Shown here one piece after another: positions 21,092-31,795 of a stretch of 64,000 nt of DNA. Made by a program: the position numbers and the translations under genes. The notes under the pieces were generated by a model that saw nothing but the letters and a program-made list of their open reading frames with translations, did no database searches and had not been told where the DNA came from. Origin of the DNA: Sphingomonas sp. BAUL-RG-20F-R05-02 (lineage in GTDB: Bacteria; Pseudomonadota; Alphaproteobacteria; Sphingomonadales; Sphingomonadaceae); NCBI RefSeq assembly GCF_022662305.1, contig NZ_JAKNQH010000004.1:62001-126000 (forward strand), in the 5' to 3' direction. Numbering within the stretch: the first letter of the stretch is position 1; every line of letters starts with the position of its first letter.

Positions 21092-21766
21092 GTGGCCCAG
21101 CCGCTCATGCCGCACGCGACCGCGTCCTGGCTCGTCGACAACACCGCGCTTTCGTTCGAGCAGATCGCCGAATTTTGCGGCCTGCACATCCTGGAAATCC
21201 AGGCGATCGCCGACGATACCGCCGCGACCAAGCTGACCGGCCGCGATCCGGTGCGCGCGCATGAAGTGACGCAGGACGAGATCGACAAGGGGCAGGCCGA
21301 TCCCGAGTATCGCCTCGTCATGCTGAAGGGGCCGGAGCAGGTCCGCCGCACCAAGGGGCCGCGCTACACGCCGGTGTCGAAGCGGTCGGACAAGCCCGAT
21401 GGCATCGCCTGGATCATCCGTAACCACCCGGAAATCTCGGACGGCGCGATCAGCCTGCTGATCGGTACCACCCGCACCACCATCGCCGCGATCCGTGACC
21501 GCAGCCACTGGAATATCGCTAACATCACGCCGAAGGACCCGGTGACGCTCGGCCTCACCACGCAGCGCGAGCTGGATGCGGCGGTGGCTAAGGCAGCGAA
21601 GGCGGCCGGGATCGAAGCGCCGGTCGACACGCGTCTGGAGGGCGATCGCGAGGCGCTTATCACCGAACTACGCGCTCAGCGCGAGCAGGCCGCGCGCGTT
21701 GAGAGCGGCGAGGGCGCCAGCACCACGCCGGCTGAACCGACTGCCGAGACGCTGTTCCGTCGATAA
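21092..21766 (+). CDS. trcR: Cell cycle transcriptional regulator TrcR (DUF1013)
   Basis: AAGGAG precedes a GTG start at 21092. The 224-residue protein is the DUF1013/TrcR family of alphaproteobacteria: MPHATASWLVDNTALSFEQI, an IAEFCGLHILEIQAIAD helix-turn-helix-like stretch, RYTPVSKRSDKPDGIAW and IRDRSHWNIANI. TrcR is an RNA-polymerase-associated regulator of cell-cycle genes in Caulobacter-type bacteria. Length is normal, with a charged flexible tail rich in Glu and Ala. It stands alone between two hairpins. Confidence 0.9.
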   Translation: MAQPLMPHATASWLVDNTALSFEQIAEFCGLHILEIQAIADDTAATKLTGRDPVRAHEVTQDEIDKGQADPEYRLVMLKGPEQVRRTKGPRYTPVSKRSDKPDGIAWIIRNHPEISDGAISLLIGTTRTTIAAIRDRSHWNIANITPKDPVTLGLTTQRELDAAVAKAAKAAGIEAPVDTRLEGDREALITELRAQREQAARVESGEGASTTPAEPTAETLFRR

Positions 21767-21786
21767 ACCACTAGAAATCCGTCGCT

Positions 21787-21821
21787 GACACCTCCCCCGG
21801 CCTGCGCCGGAGGAAGGTGTC
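21787..21821. repeat. Long hairpin downstream of trcR
   Basis: GACACCT at 21787-21793 pairs with AGGTGTC at 21815-21821, and an inner CCCCCGG pairs with CCGGAGG with small mismatches. There is no T-run, so it is either a weak terminator of trcR or one copy of a dispersed intergenic palindrome. Confidence 0.5.
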
Positions 21822-21946
21822 AGGACGGCGGCCACGCTTCCGACTGTCGGAGCGCAAAACGACCACTCGACGCACCGCCAGAGCGCTACAGCGATTTTGT
21901 ACCGCTCGGTCTGGTAAGCCGCCGCCCGTGTGCCTACATCGGGTGC

Positions 21947-22954
21947 ATGACAGCTTATTCCCTTCTCGATCTCGTCCCCGTCGTCGCCGGCGGCACGGTG
22001 GCGCAGAGCCTCGCCAACGCCGCCGATCTCGCTCAGGCGGCCGAGCGGCTCGGTTTCACCCGCTACTGGACCGCCGAGCATCACGGCATGCCCGGCATCG
22101 CCAGCGCGGCGACGTCGGTCGTGCTCGGCCACGTTGCCGCCGCTACCAAGACGATCCGTATTGGCGCAGGCGGCATCATGCTGCCGAACCACGCGCCGCT
22201 TGCCATTGCCGAGCAGTTCGGAACGCTCGATGCGCTGTTCCCCGGGCGTATCGACCTTGGTCTGGGCCGCGCGCCGGGTTCTGACCAGCGCGTCGCCCGT
22301 GCGATGCGCCGCACGCTCACCAGCGACGCCAACGCCTTCCCGCGCGACGTGCTCGAACTACAAAGCTATTTTGCGGACGACGGCCAGACCGGCATCACTG
22401 CGACACCGGGTGCTGGCGCGGACGTTTCGCTATGGATCCTCGGTTCCAGTACGTTCGGCGCGCAACTCGCCGCCATGCTTGGACTTCCCTACGCGTTCGC
22501 TTCGCATTTTGCGCCCGACGCGTTGATGGAGGCAATCGCGATCTATCGCCGTGATTTCAAACCATCCGCCGTGCTCGCCAAACCGCATCTGGTGGCCGGA
22601 TTCAACGTGATCGCCGCCGACACCGATGCCGAGGCCGAGTATCTCGCCTCCTCGCAGCAGCAGGCGTTCATCGCGTTGCGCACGGGCACACCGGGCCTGT
22701 TGCCACGCCCGGTCGAGGGCTATCGCGCTGGTCTCGGCGCGCAGGGCAACGCGATGCTCGACCATGTGCTGCAATGCTCGGCAATCGGCAACGAAGCGAC
22801 TGTTGCGCGTGGCATCGCGGCGTTTATCGCCCGGACCGGCGTCGACGAGATCATGCTCACCAGCATGATGCACGACCACGGAGCCCGCAAACATAGCCTC
22901 GAGATCGCTGCAAGCGCGATGCAGTCGCTCACGCCGGAACGCGTCGCCGCCTGA
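21947..22954 (+). CDS. LLM-class flavin-dependent oxidoreductase
   Basis: The 335-residue product is a luciferase-like monooxygenase. It starts [15 protein letters not shown] and continues with [33 protein letters not shown], and [16 protein letters not shown], the standard conserved blocks of the single-component group (LuxA-like, MsnO8 type). It should use reduced flavin from a separate reductase; the substrate is unknown. It converges on the HAD phosphatase gene and appears monocistronic. Confidence 0.92.
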   Translation: MTAYSLLDLVPVVAGGTVAQSLANAADLAQAAERLGFTRYWTAEHHGMPGIASAATSVVLGHVAAATKTIRIGAGGIMLPNHAPLAIAEQFGTLDALFPGRIDLGLGRAPGSDQRVARAMRRTLTSDANAFPRDVLELQSYFADDGQTGITATPGAGADVSLWILGSSTFGAQLAAMLGLPYAFASHFAPDALMEAIAIYRRDFKPSAVLAKPHLVAGFNVIAADTDAEAEYLASSQQQAFIALRTGTPGLLPRPVEGYRAGLGAQGNAMLDHVLQCSAIGNEATVARGIAAFIARTGVDEIMLTSMMHDHGARKHSLEIAASAMQSLTPERVAA

Positions 22955-23061
22955 TCCGAGGCTGTCGAAGCGCAAGCCTTTGTGCCAAGCGAAGCGAGGG
23001 GGCGGCACCCTGCACTAAGGACTTGCCGCCTCGCCGCCGTTTGGGATGAGTGGCGTTACAG

Positions 23062-23712
23062 TCAGCCGATCTGGATGCGTATGCCTTCGGCTTCCACCAC
23101 CGGCGTCAGGGCGGCATAATTCGGCACCGTTACGCAGTCCGTCTGCAGCGGGGTGCCGTGTGTCGCGGTCAACACCAGCACGTGAGCGCCAGCGGCTTGG
23201 CCAGCGGCGATCCCTGCGGGTGCGTCCTCCAGCACCAGACATGCCGCTGGATTGACGCCGAGCCGCTCCGCCGCAAGCAGATATCCGTCCGGCGCTGGCT
23301 TGCCGTGGGTGATATCCTCCGCCGTTATGAATATGGCGGGCGGCGTCAGTCCGGCGGCGGCGAGCCGGCGTTCGGCAAGCTCACGCGGTGCGGAGGTGAC
23401 GATCGCCCAGCGGTTCGCCGGCAACGCGGTGGTGAACGCCACCGCACCGGGCAGCGCGACGATGCCGTCGACATCCTCCTTTTCGATCGCGGTCAACCGC
23501 GCTGCCTCGCCTTCGGGATCGGCGACGCCCAGCCGCCGCATCGTGTCGACCGCACGGACACCATGCATGATCGCCAGCACGTCCGTCGGGTCTAGTCCGA
23601 TGTCCCGTGCCCAGCGGCTCCAGCATCGTTCGGCGGAGGCGACGCTGCTCAATAATGTCCCGTCCATGTCGAACAATAGCCCCGCGAACGCGCGGCCGTA
23701 GATAACACTCAC
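23062..23712 (-). CDS. HAD-superfamily phosphatase
   Basis: A GTG start gives 216 residues. FDMDGTLLSS is the DxDxT motif with the nucleophile, VTSAPRELAERRL holds the second motif, and KPAPDGYLLAAERLG and LVLEDAPAGIAAGQAAG are motifs III and IV. The cap is of the subclass IA type. It resembles sugar phosphatases acting on small phosphosugars, but the substrate is not fixed by sequence. It starts 9 bases after the histidine kinase gene and probably shares its transcript. Confidence 0.9.
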   Translation of the reverse strand: MSVIYGRAFAGLLFDMDGTLLSSVASAERCWSRWARDIGLDPTDVLAIMHGVRAVDTMRRLGVADPEGEAARLTAIEKEDVDGIVALPGAVAFTTALPANRWAIVTSAPRELAERRLAAAGLTPPAIFITAEDITHGKPAPDGYLLAAERLGVNPAACLVLEDAPAGIAAGQAAGAHVLVLTATHGTPLQTDCVTVPNYAALTPVVEAEGIRIQIG

Positions 23713-23721
23713 ACCATTCCC

Positions 23722-25104
23722 CTAGTTCGCTGCCGGCAACCGCAGCCGCACCAGCAGCCCGCCGAGGTCATCGCTTTCCTCCAGCGCGACGGTGCCGCCG
23801 TAAATTTCCGCCACATCGCGGACGATCGCCATGCCGAGACCCGTCCCGGGCTTGCCGCTGTCGAGCCGCACGCCGCGATCGAAGATGCGCGCGCGCTGTT
23901 CCTCGGGGATGCCCATGCCGTCGTCCTCGATCAGGAATTCGACGAAGCCGGCCTGCGCCTTCACCGTCACGAACACGCTGCCGCCGCCGTACTTCGCGGC
24001 GTTCTCGACCAGATTGCCGAGCATCTCGTCGAGGTCCTGCCGTTCGACATGAACCTGCAAATCCTTCGGCCCGTCGGTGTCGATCCGCACATGGCGGTAC
24101 AGCCGCGCCACTGCACGTTCGACCGATTCGAGGCTGGGCCACACATCCGCGCGGCTGTGCGCAGAGCCGCGCCGGCCAACCGCCCGTGCGCGTGCGAGGT
24201 GATGGTCGACCTGCCGCCGCATCGTCCGCGCCTCACGCACTACCGTCTCGCCGAGGTCGTCGGCCTGCGCGGTGGCGGCGTTCATGATGACGGTGAGCGG
24301 GGTCTTCAACGCGTGCGCGAGGTTGCCGGCATGACGGCGCGCTTCCTCGGCCTGTTTCTCGTTATGCTCGATCAGCGCGTTCAGCTCCTCGACCATCGGC
24401 GCGACCTCGATCGGCATCGCGCGCTCGATCTGACGCGCTTTGCCCGCGCGCATCCGGGCGATCTCCTCGCGTACTTTCCGAAGCGGCCACAGCCCGTAGA
24501 AGGTCTGGAGCGCCGCCATAACGATCAACCCGAAGCCGAGCAGTGCGAAGCTCTTGAGCAACGTCGAGCGCAACACCTTGATCTGCGCGTTCAGCCCGGC
24601 GCGGCTTTGCGCGACCTGGAAGCGCCATTTTACCGGCGATCCGGGTATCTGCACATCGCGTTCGACAATGCGAAGCTTTTCGTCTGGAAATTGGGCGCTG
24701 TCATAGACGTGAACGCTAAGATCTTCGTGCGTACCGCCATAAGCCAGACGTCGGTCCCACAAGGAACGCGAACCGAACGGCTCGTGCCCTTTTGCGCTGA
24801 CCTGCCAGTACAGACCCGAATAGGGTTCGAGAAAACGCTGGTCGGCGGCCGCCCGATTGAAGATCACCTCGCCATCGGCGATCTCCGACGACACGATCTG
24901 CGCGTTGAGCACATATTCGAGCTGATCGTCGAAGTTTTTGGTGACGGCACCGGTCAGCACCCGGTCGAGCGCATAGCCGCCGCCGCACAGCAGCAGCAGG
25001 ATCCACGCCGCCGCCACGCCGATCATGCGCCGGCTCAGCGAGCCGGTGGTGCGCACGCGCGGGTTGGGCGGCGAGATATCCTGCGGGGCGGCGTTATCGC
25101 TCAT
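23722..25104 (-). CDS. Sensor histidine kinase, PhoQ-like
   Basis: The ATG at 25104 (MSDNAAPQ) gives 460 residues. A membrane helix lies at about 28-47, an extracytoplasmic sensor domain to about 185, and a second helix around 185-205. The catalytic part has the H-box HALKTPL, the N-box NLVENAAK and the G boxes DDGMGIP and GTGLGMAI. HALKTPL is the PhoQ-like variant of the H-box. The sensor contains a WDRRLAYGG motif seen in related kinases. It follows the response regulator gene by 74 bases, and the PepSY gene lies upstream of both. Confidence 0.93.
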   Translation of the reverse strand: MSDNAAPQDISPPNPRVRTTGSLSRRMIGVAAAWILLLLCGGGYALDRVLTGAVTKNFDDQLEYVLNAQIVSSEIADGEVIFNRAAADQRFLEPYSGLYWQVSAKGHEPFGSRSLWDRRLAYGGTHEDLSVHVYDSAQFPDEKLRIVERDVQIPGSPVKWRFQVAQSRAGLNAQIKVLRSTLLKSFALLGFGLIVMAALQTFYGLWPLRKVREEIARMRAGKARQIERAMPIEVAPMVEELNALIEHNEKQAEEARRHAGNLAHALKTPLTVIMNAATAQADDLGETVVREARTMRRQVDHHLARARAVGRRGSAHSRADVWPSLESVERAVARLYRHVRIDTDGPKDLQVHVERQDLDEMLGNLVENAAKYGGGSVFVTVKAQAGFVEFLIEDDGMGIPEEQRARIFDRGVRLDSGKPGTGLGMAIVRDVAEIYGGTVALEESDDLGGLLVRLRLPAAN

Positions 25105-25178
25105 GCGGCCGGCGCCGCACACGGCAAACGCCGAGGCTGATAAAAGAGAGGACGCCCGACCATGACCCCGGCGTCGCC

Positions 25179-25844
25179 TTACGCTTTTGGCTCTTCGAGG
25201 CTGTAGCCGAGGCCCCGTATCGTGGTGATGACATCCTGTCCGAGTTTCTTGCGGATGCGCGTCACGAAAACTTCGATCGTGTTGGAATCGCGATCGAAGT
25301 CCTGATCGTAGATATGCTCGATCAACTCGGTGCGGCTCACCACCTTGCCCTTGTGGTGGAGCAGGTAGCTGAGCAGCTTGTATTCCTGCGCGGTCAGCTT
25401 CACCGGTTCACCCGCCAGCGTCACCTTGCCGCTGCGCGTATCGAGTCGCACGTCGCCCGCAATCAGTTCGGACGAGGCGTTGCCCGATGCGCGGCGTATC
25501 AGCGCGCGCAACCGTGCGATCAGCTCTTCCGACTGGAACGGCTTGGCGACGTAATCGTCGGCACCCGCGTCCAGCCCGGCCACCTTGTCCGACCAGCTGT
25601 CGCGCGCGGTCAGCACCAGCACGGGCATCACCTTGCCCTCCTTGCGCCAGCGGTCGAGCACGGTCAGTCCGTCGATCTCGGGCAGGCCGAGGTCGAGCAC
25701 CACCGCGTCGTAATTCTCGGTCTGGCCGAGAAACAGCCCTTCCTCGCCGTCTGTGGCGAGGTCGATCGCATAGCCTGCGCCCTCGAGCGTATTCTTGAGC
25801 TGCTGGCCGAGATTGGGTTCGTCCTCGACGATCAGAACGCGCAT
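25179..25844 (-). CDS. OmpR/PhoP-family response regulator
   Basis: The natural start is MRVLIVEDEPN; the longer frame upstream overlaps the PepSY gene. The 221 residues contain a receiver domain with the acidic pair VEDE, the phosphorylation site VVLDLGLPEIDG near residue 51 and the lysine in VAKPF. A winged-helix domain follows, with TAQEYKLLSYLLHHKGKVVSR and VFVTRIRKKLG. It should be phosphorylated by the adjacent kinase. Its target genes cannot be read here. Confidence 0.95.
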   Translation of the reverse strand: MRVLIVEDEPNLGQQLKNTLEGAGYAIDLATDGEEGLFLGQTENYDAVVLDLGLPEIDGLTVLDRWRKEGKVMPVLVLTARDSWSDKVAGLDAGADDYVAKPFQSEELIARLRALIRRASGNASSELIAGDVRLDTRSGKVTLAGEPVKLTAQEYKLLSYLLHHKGKVVSRTELIEHIYDQDFDRDSNTIEVFVTRIRKKLGQDVITTIRGLGYSLEEPKA

Positions 25845-25878
25845 TGCTGTCCCCTTTGGAATGTCAGCGGGTTGAGGC

Positions 25879-26190
25879 TCAATGGCCGGTGCGGCCGATG
25901 ATCTGGCCGGAGCGGCCATCCACATCGACCCAGATGACGACGCCATCGCGCAGGAACTTCAGCGTGTAAACGCCGCTTTCCCCTTCGAAATCGAAACCGA
26001 GATACTGGCTGCCCCGCATCGTCGGTAGCACGCGCGCCTCAATTTCGCGCAACGGTAGGATGCGGCCCTGCTGGCGCTGCCGCCACGCCTGCTGCTGGTC
26101 ACGCTGCTGCGCCGGCGCGGCAGACGCGAGCGGCGCTGCAAGCAGCAGCGGTAGTAGCAAGGCGGACAGCATCTTCATGGCGTGTCGCAT
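25879..26190 (-). CDS. PepSY-domain periplasmic protein
   Basis: The product has a signal peptide (MKMLSALLLPLLLAAPLASA) and then a Gln/Arg-rich spacer and a PepSY-like C-terminal domain: LREIEARVLPTMRGSQYLGF and GVYTLKFLRDGVVIWVDVD ending GQIIGRTGH. The start at 26190 (MRHAMKM) is a choice; 26178 would also leave a full signal peptide. Secreted PepSY proteins often sit at the head of two-component operons, as here, and may modulate the sensor. Mature size is about 80 residues. Confidence 0.8.
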   Translation of the reverse strand: MRHAMKMLSALLLPLLLAAPLASAAPAQQRDQQQAWRQRQQGRILPLREIEARVLPTMRGSQYLGFDFEGESGVYTLKFLRDGVVIWVDVDGRSGQIIGRTGH

Positions 26191-26305
26191 AGGGGGCTCG
26201 CGTTGAACAGCCTGTGAATAGCCGGCGGCGCACGCGAACAGCAAAGCTGCTCGCGAGACGCCGCCAGGCCGGCCGGCGGGTCGGCGTCAGCCGAACCCGT
26301 CCGAC

Positions 26306-26328
26306 GACGCGGGATTTACTCCCGCGTC
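26306..26328. repeat. Intergenic hairpin
   Basis: GACGCGGG at 26306-26313 pairs with CCCGCGTC at 26321-26328 around a 7-base loop. It is one of several palindromes in the 366-base gap between the PepSY gene and the ABC-F gene. Confidence 0.5.
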
Positions 26329-26371
26329 GGCCTTGGTGAGGTGATGCCCAAGCCACAAGCCCCCCCCCCAA

Positions 26372-26441
26372 CCGTTCGTGCCGAGCGAAGTCGAGGCACC
26401 TGCGCTCCAGGCGGTCCCTCGACTTCGCTCGGGACGAACGG
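26372..26441. repeat. Sphingomonad-type dispersed palindrome
   Basis: Two 25-base arms, 26372-26396 and 26417-26441, are near-perfect inverted copies. The left arm begins CCGTTCGTGC and ends GAAGTCGAGG; the right arm reads CCTCGACTTC and ends GACGAACGG. From general knowledge, elements with a GAGCGAAGTCGA core are scattered through sphingomonad intergenic regions as REP-like repeats. Only one full copy is seen in this window. It is preceded by a run of ten C residues. Confidence 0.75.
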
Positions 26442-26502
26442 AGGGACCAGCCACGCCGTGGCAAAGCCGCGTCGTCGGTCGGCGCTGTAGCGCCGCCGGC
26501 CG

Positions 26503-26555
26503 GGCGTGCGCTAAACCCTCGCTTTAGCTGCGCTAAAGCGTTAGGGGCGCACGCC
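26503..26555 (+). promoter_or_regulatory. Compound hairpin enclosing the ABC-F ribosome-binding site
   Basis: GGCGTGCGCTAA (26503-26514) pairs with TTAG (26541-26544) plus GCGCACGCC (26547-26555), leaving a short G bulge at about 26545-26547. Inside it, CGCTTTAGC (26520-26528) and GCTAAAGCG (26532-26540) form a second perfect stem with a TGC loop. The ABC-F start codon is at 26557, two bases later, and the only Shine-Dalgarno-like sequence (AGGGG, 26543-26547) lies in the stem and bulge. The structure would be expected to control translation. Confidence 0.55.
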
Positions 26556-26556
26556 T

Positions 26557-28338
<1,782 letters not shown>

Positions 28339-28391
28339 ACAGCCGATAAGGCTGGCCGCGCCATGCCGCTCCAACGTTGGCAGAGGCTGCG

Positions 28392-29213
28392 CTATTTACG
28401 GTCGGCGGGCGTGATCGCGGCGCCTTGGACTTTCCACAGCCGGTGATCGGGCGTCGTCACGAAGATCGGCATGTGCATGCTGTACGAAGCGAAGACGTGT
28501 ATTTCGGTAGGGACAGGATCAAGCAGGTCGTTGACCACGAAGCCGACCGGCTTTGCGCCGGCGGGTAACTTGGGCGCGGTCATGTTGATGCACCCGACGC
28601 TATAGGGGCGCGAGGCGAGAACCTGTCCGTCGGGTCCGATGATGACGCGAAAGTTGCCGCCGAGGGGATAGGTGCCCGCGTCCTGCTGCGCCGACAGAAG
28701 GTAGACCGCGATCGGCCCGCCTGAACGAGACGGCAGGACGACCGTGTTGAACGGTGATGGCGTACAGGGCTTGTACGCGCGCTCCTTTGCCCGTTGTGCA
28801 GCGATATCGCGCGCTTTCGCCAGCGTGAGCTGCCGAGGTGTGAGCGCGACCGGCTGGTCCAGCAGCGTCTTCTGCTCGACCTTGCCGTTTCGGACGTCGG
28901 CGACGAAGAATGCCTGCGCGTGCGCCGTGTCGCCGTGATAATAGGTGACGTGCAATGTCTGCGCGTCGATCGGTTCGACGATATAGCCGCCGCTACCCGT
29001 CAGCTGCTGCTTCGGGGCGGTCGCTCGCAGCGCGTCGGTGCTCACCCATGCGGCACGGTCGAACGCATAAAGAATTTGGCCGACACTGGAGGATTGTGCG
29101 ATCCGCTGTTCGTCGGACGGTGCGGCGGGGGATGGTTCGACGGTCGGCGCAGGAGCAGGAGGACTGGCGAGAGCCTGAGCGGCGATCGCAGCCAGCATGA
29201 TCGTCATCAGCAC
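28392..29213 (-). CDS. Secreted hypothetical protein, 273 aa
   Basis: A signal peptide (MLMTIMLAAIAAQALA) is followed by a Pro-rich linker and a domain with SSVGQILYAFDRAAW, LHVTYYHGDTAHAQAFFVAD, and KPCTPSPFNTVVLPS. Two cysteines (KPC and VGC) could form a disulfide. I do not recognise a named family. It converges on the ABC-F gene with about 50 bases between stops and seems to be transcribed alone. Confidence 0.7.
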   Translation of the reverse strand: MLMTIMLAAIAAQALASPPAPAPTVEPSPAAPSDEQRIAQSSSVGQILYAFDRAAWVSTDALRATAPKQQLTGSGGYIVEPIDAQTLHVTYYHGDTAHAQAFFVADVRNGKVEQKTLLDQPVALTPRQLTLAKARDIAAQRAKERAYKPCTPSPFNTVVLPSRSGGPIAVYLLSAQQDAGTYPLGGNFRVIIGPDGQVLASRPYSVGCINMTAPKLPAGAKPVGFVVNDLLDPVPTEIHVFASYSMHMPIFVTTPDHRLWKVQGAAITPADRK

Positions 29214-29258
29214 GCTAATCTCTCCTTAGCCGAACGCGTAACCCCGAAATCCCTGCCT

Positions 29259-29891
29259 CTAGAACACCGCTGCCACCAACTGCCGGAACGCATCCGCGCG
29301 GTGGCTGATCGCCGCCTTCTCCTCCGCCGGCAGCTCAGCGAACGTCTCCTCGCGCCCGAACGGCACAAACACCGGGTCGTAGCCGAACCCGATGCGCCCG
29401 CGCGGTGGCCAGGTCAGATGCCCCTCGGCGCGCCCCTCGAACCATTGGACGTGACCGTCGGGCCACGCCAGCGCCAGCGTGCAGACGAAATGCGCATCGC
29501 GTGAGGCGTCCGGCCCCTTGGCGGCCAGCGCATCCTCAACCTTTTGCATCGCCAGCGCCCAGTCGCGACCGGTCGGGGTTTCCGCCCAGTTGGCGGTGTA
29601 GACGCCGGGGTCGCCACCCAGCGCATCGACGCACAGCCCGCTGTCGTCGGCAAGCGCGGGCAGGCCAGACAGATCGGCGGCGGCGAGCGCCTTCAGTTCG
29701 GCATTGGCGACGAAGGTGGTGCCGGTCTCCTCCGGCTCGGGCAGGTCGAGTTCCTTCGCCGACACCGCGTCGATGCCATACGGCGCGAGCAGCGCGCGGA
29801 TCTCGCGCACCTTGCCCTCGTTATGGCTGGCGATGACGAGCTTGCCGGGGGCGAGCTTGCGGATCGCCTGTGGCGGCACCTCCTCCGTCAC
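29259..29891 (-). CDS. rdgB: XTP/dITP diphosphatase
   Basis: The enzyme removes non-canonical purine triphosphates such as dITP and XTP from the pool. The 210-residue product has the family motifs: [30 protein letters not shown], and [11 protein letters not shown], plus [11 protein letters not shown] near the end. The start is a GTG at 29891 overlapping the rph stop (GTGA). The rph-rdgB pair is a conserved arrangement in proteobacteria. Confidence 0.96.
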   Translation of the reverse strand: MTEEVPPQAIRKLAPGKLVIASHNEGKVREIRALLAPYGIDAVSAKELDLPEPEETGTTFVANAELKALAAADLSGLPALADDSGLCVDALGGDPGVYTANWAETPTGRDWALAMQKVEDALAAKGPDASRDAHFVCTLALAWPDGHVQWFEGRAEGHLTWPPRGRIGFGYDPVFVPFGREETFAELPAEEKAAISHRADAFRQLVAAVF

Positions 29892-30604
29892 TTCGCCACG
29901 GCCTTCGCCTGCGCCGCGAAGATGTCCGCGCAGCCCATGCGTGCCAGCCGCAACAGGCGGAGCAGCGCCTCTTCGTCATAGGTCGCGCCCTCGGCGGTGG
30001 CCTGCACCTCGGCGATGTTGCCACCTTCGAGCAGCACGAAATTGGCGTCCGCGTCGGCGTTCGAATCCTCGTCGTAATCGAGATCGAGCACCGGCGTGCC
30101 GTTGTAGATCCCGCACGAAATCGCCGCGACCTTCTGGGTCAGCGGATCGGCGGTGAGTTTCCCTTGCGCCAGCAACCCGTCGATCGCGAGGCGCAGCGCC
30201 ACCCACGCCCCCGAGATCGAGGCGGTACGCGTGCCGCCATCGGCCTGGATCACGTCGCAATCGAGCACGATCTGCCGTTCGCCGAGCAGCTTGAGATCGG
30301 TGACGGCGCGCAAGGATCGCCCGATCAGCCGCTGAATCTCTTGCGTGCGCCCGGACTGCTTGCCCTTCGCCGCTTCGCGGCTGCCGCGGGTGTGCGTGGC
30401 GCGCGGCAACATGCCGTATTCCGCCGTCACCCAGCCTTCGCCGCGCCCGCGCAGGAACGGCGGCACCTTCTCCTCGACCGAAGCCGTCACCAGCACCTTG
30501 GTCTCGCCGAAGCCGATCAGCACCGATCCCTCGGCGTGTTTGGTGAAGCGCGGCTCGATCGTGATCGCGCGCATCTGGTCTGGGGTGCGGCCGGATGGGC
30601 GCAT
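29888..30604 (-). CDS. rph: Ribonuclease PH
   Basis: RNase PH trims tRNA 3' ends by phosphorolysis. The 238-residue product is of standard length and shows [11 protein letters not shown], a start typical of the family, then [37 protein letters not shown], and [18 protein letters not shown]. It overlaps rdgB by four bases and is divergent from hrcA. Confidence 0.97.
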   Translation of the reverse strand: MRPSGRTPDQMRAITIEPRFTKHAEGSVLIGFGETKVLVTASVEEKVPPFLRGRGEGWVTAEYGMLPRATHTRGSREAAKGKQSGRTQEIQRLIGRSLRAVTDLKLLGERQIVLDCDVIQADGGTRTASISGAWVALRLAIDGLLAQGKLTADPLTQKVAAISCGIYNGTPVLDLDYDEDSNADADANFVLLEGGNIAEVQATAEGATYDEEALLRLLRLARMGCADIFAAQAKAVAK

Positions 30605-30701
30605 GAATGTTCTCCGTCAAAAAGCTCGGGCAAGCCGTATCGCTGCGCCGGGAGCGTGTCACCCCTTCTTACGCCACGCTTCGTCCGGATGACTTTGCCG
30701 G

Positions 30702-30727
30702 TTGAGCCCCGCACGATCCTGCCCCAC
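30702..30727 (+). promoter_or_regulatory. Possible heat-shock (RpoH-like) promoter of hrcA
   Basis: GTTGAG around 30701-30706 and CCCCAC at 30722-30727 resemble the -35 (CTTGAA) and -10 (CCCCAT) of sigma32 promoters with 15 bases between. The hrcA start codon is only 10 bases further, so the transcript would be leaderless or nearly so. The hrcA gene has no visible ribosome-binding site, which fits. No CIRCE element is seen here. Confidence 0.3.
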
Positions 30728-30736
30728 ATAGCCGTC

Positions 30737-31780
30737 ATGCCCGCAGCCCCGCTTACCGACCTGAACGATCGCGCCCGCGACGTCTTCCGCGTGGTGGTGG
30801 AAAGCTATCTCAGCACCGGCGCGCCGATCGGCTCGCGCACCATCGCGCACCTGTCCGGTCTCAACCTGTCGCCCGCCTCGATCCGCAATGTGATGCAGGA
30901 TCTGGAGGAGGCCGGCCTGCTCGCCGCGCCGCACACCAGCGCCGGTCGGATGCCGACCGAGACGGGCTTGCGCCTGTTCGTCGATGGCATGATGCACGCG
31001 ATGGAACCCTCTGCCGAGGAACGCGCCGCGATCGAATCGCGCATCCAGCAGGCCGGCCCGGTCGAGGAGGCGCTCGCCGCCACCACCGCCGCGCTGTCCG
31101 GCCTGTCGGCATGCGCGGGGCTGGTGCTGGTGCCCAAGCGCGAGCTGGTGCTGCGCCAGATGAGTTTTGTGCCGCTGTCGGCTGAAAAGGCTCTCGCAGT
31201 GCTGGTCGGCGCGGACGGATCGGTGGAGAACCGCGTCGTCGAACTGCCGCCGGGCGTGTCGATCCCGGCGCTGATCGAGGCGGGCAATTACATGACCGCG
31301 ATGCTCGGCGGCCTTACCCTCGGCGAGGCTCGCCAGCGCATCGAGCGCGAGATGGCGGAGGAACGCGCGCTGGTCGACGGTGCCGCGCGTGCGCTGATCG
31401 AACAGGGGCTGGCGGTGTGGAGCGAAGATGGCGACCGCCGCCCTGTGCTGATCGTGCGCGGGCAGGGGCGGCTGATCGATGCCGCCGCCGCTGCCGATCT
31501 CGAACGGATCAGCGATCTGCTCGATGATCTGGAGGGCAAGCAGGAGATCGCGCGGTTGCTCGACAGCGCGAGCGCGGGCGATGCGACGCGCATCTTCATC
31601 GGTGCGGAGAACAAGCTGTTCTCGCTGTCCGGCTCGTCGGTGATCGCCAAGCCATTTCGGGGATTGGATGGCCGCATGGTCGGGGTCGTGGGCGTGATCG
31701 GCCCGACTCGGTTGAACTATGCGCGCGTTGTCCCCATGGTTGATTTCACTGCCGCGACACTCGCGCGGCTCATGGGTTAA
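30737..31780 (+). CDS. hrcA: Heat-inducible transcription repressor HrcA
   Basis: HrcA binds CIRCE operators to repress chaperonin genes. The start MPAAPLTDLNDRARDVF at 30737 matches the family; the long frame upstream runs antisense to rph and is not real. The 347 residues include a winged-helix start (VVESYLSTGAPIGSRTIAHL and ASIRNVMQDLEEAGLL) with HTSAGRMPTETGLRLFVD, and a C-terminal block GVVGVIGPTRLNYARVVPMV. Length is normal. It is followed by grpE. Confidence 0.95.
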   Translation: MPAAPLTDLNDRARDVFRVVVESYLSTGAPIGSRTIAHLSGLNLSPASIRNVMQDLEEAGLLAAPHTSAGRMPTETGLRLFVDGMMHAMEPSAEERAAIESRIQQAGPVEEALAATTAALSGLSACAGLVLVPKRELVLRQMSFVPLSAEKALAVLVGADGSVENRVVELPPGVSIPALIEAGNYMTAMLGGLTLGEARQRIEREMAEERALVDGAARALIEQGLAVWSEDGDRRPVLIVRGQGRLIDAAAAADLERISDLLDDLEGKQEIARLLDSASAGDATRIFIGAENKLFSLSGSSVIAKPFRGLDGRMVGVVGVIGPTRLNYARVVPMVDFTAATLARLMG

Positions 31781-31795
31781 AGTAACCGGGACTGT

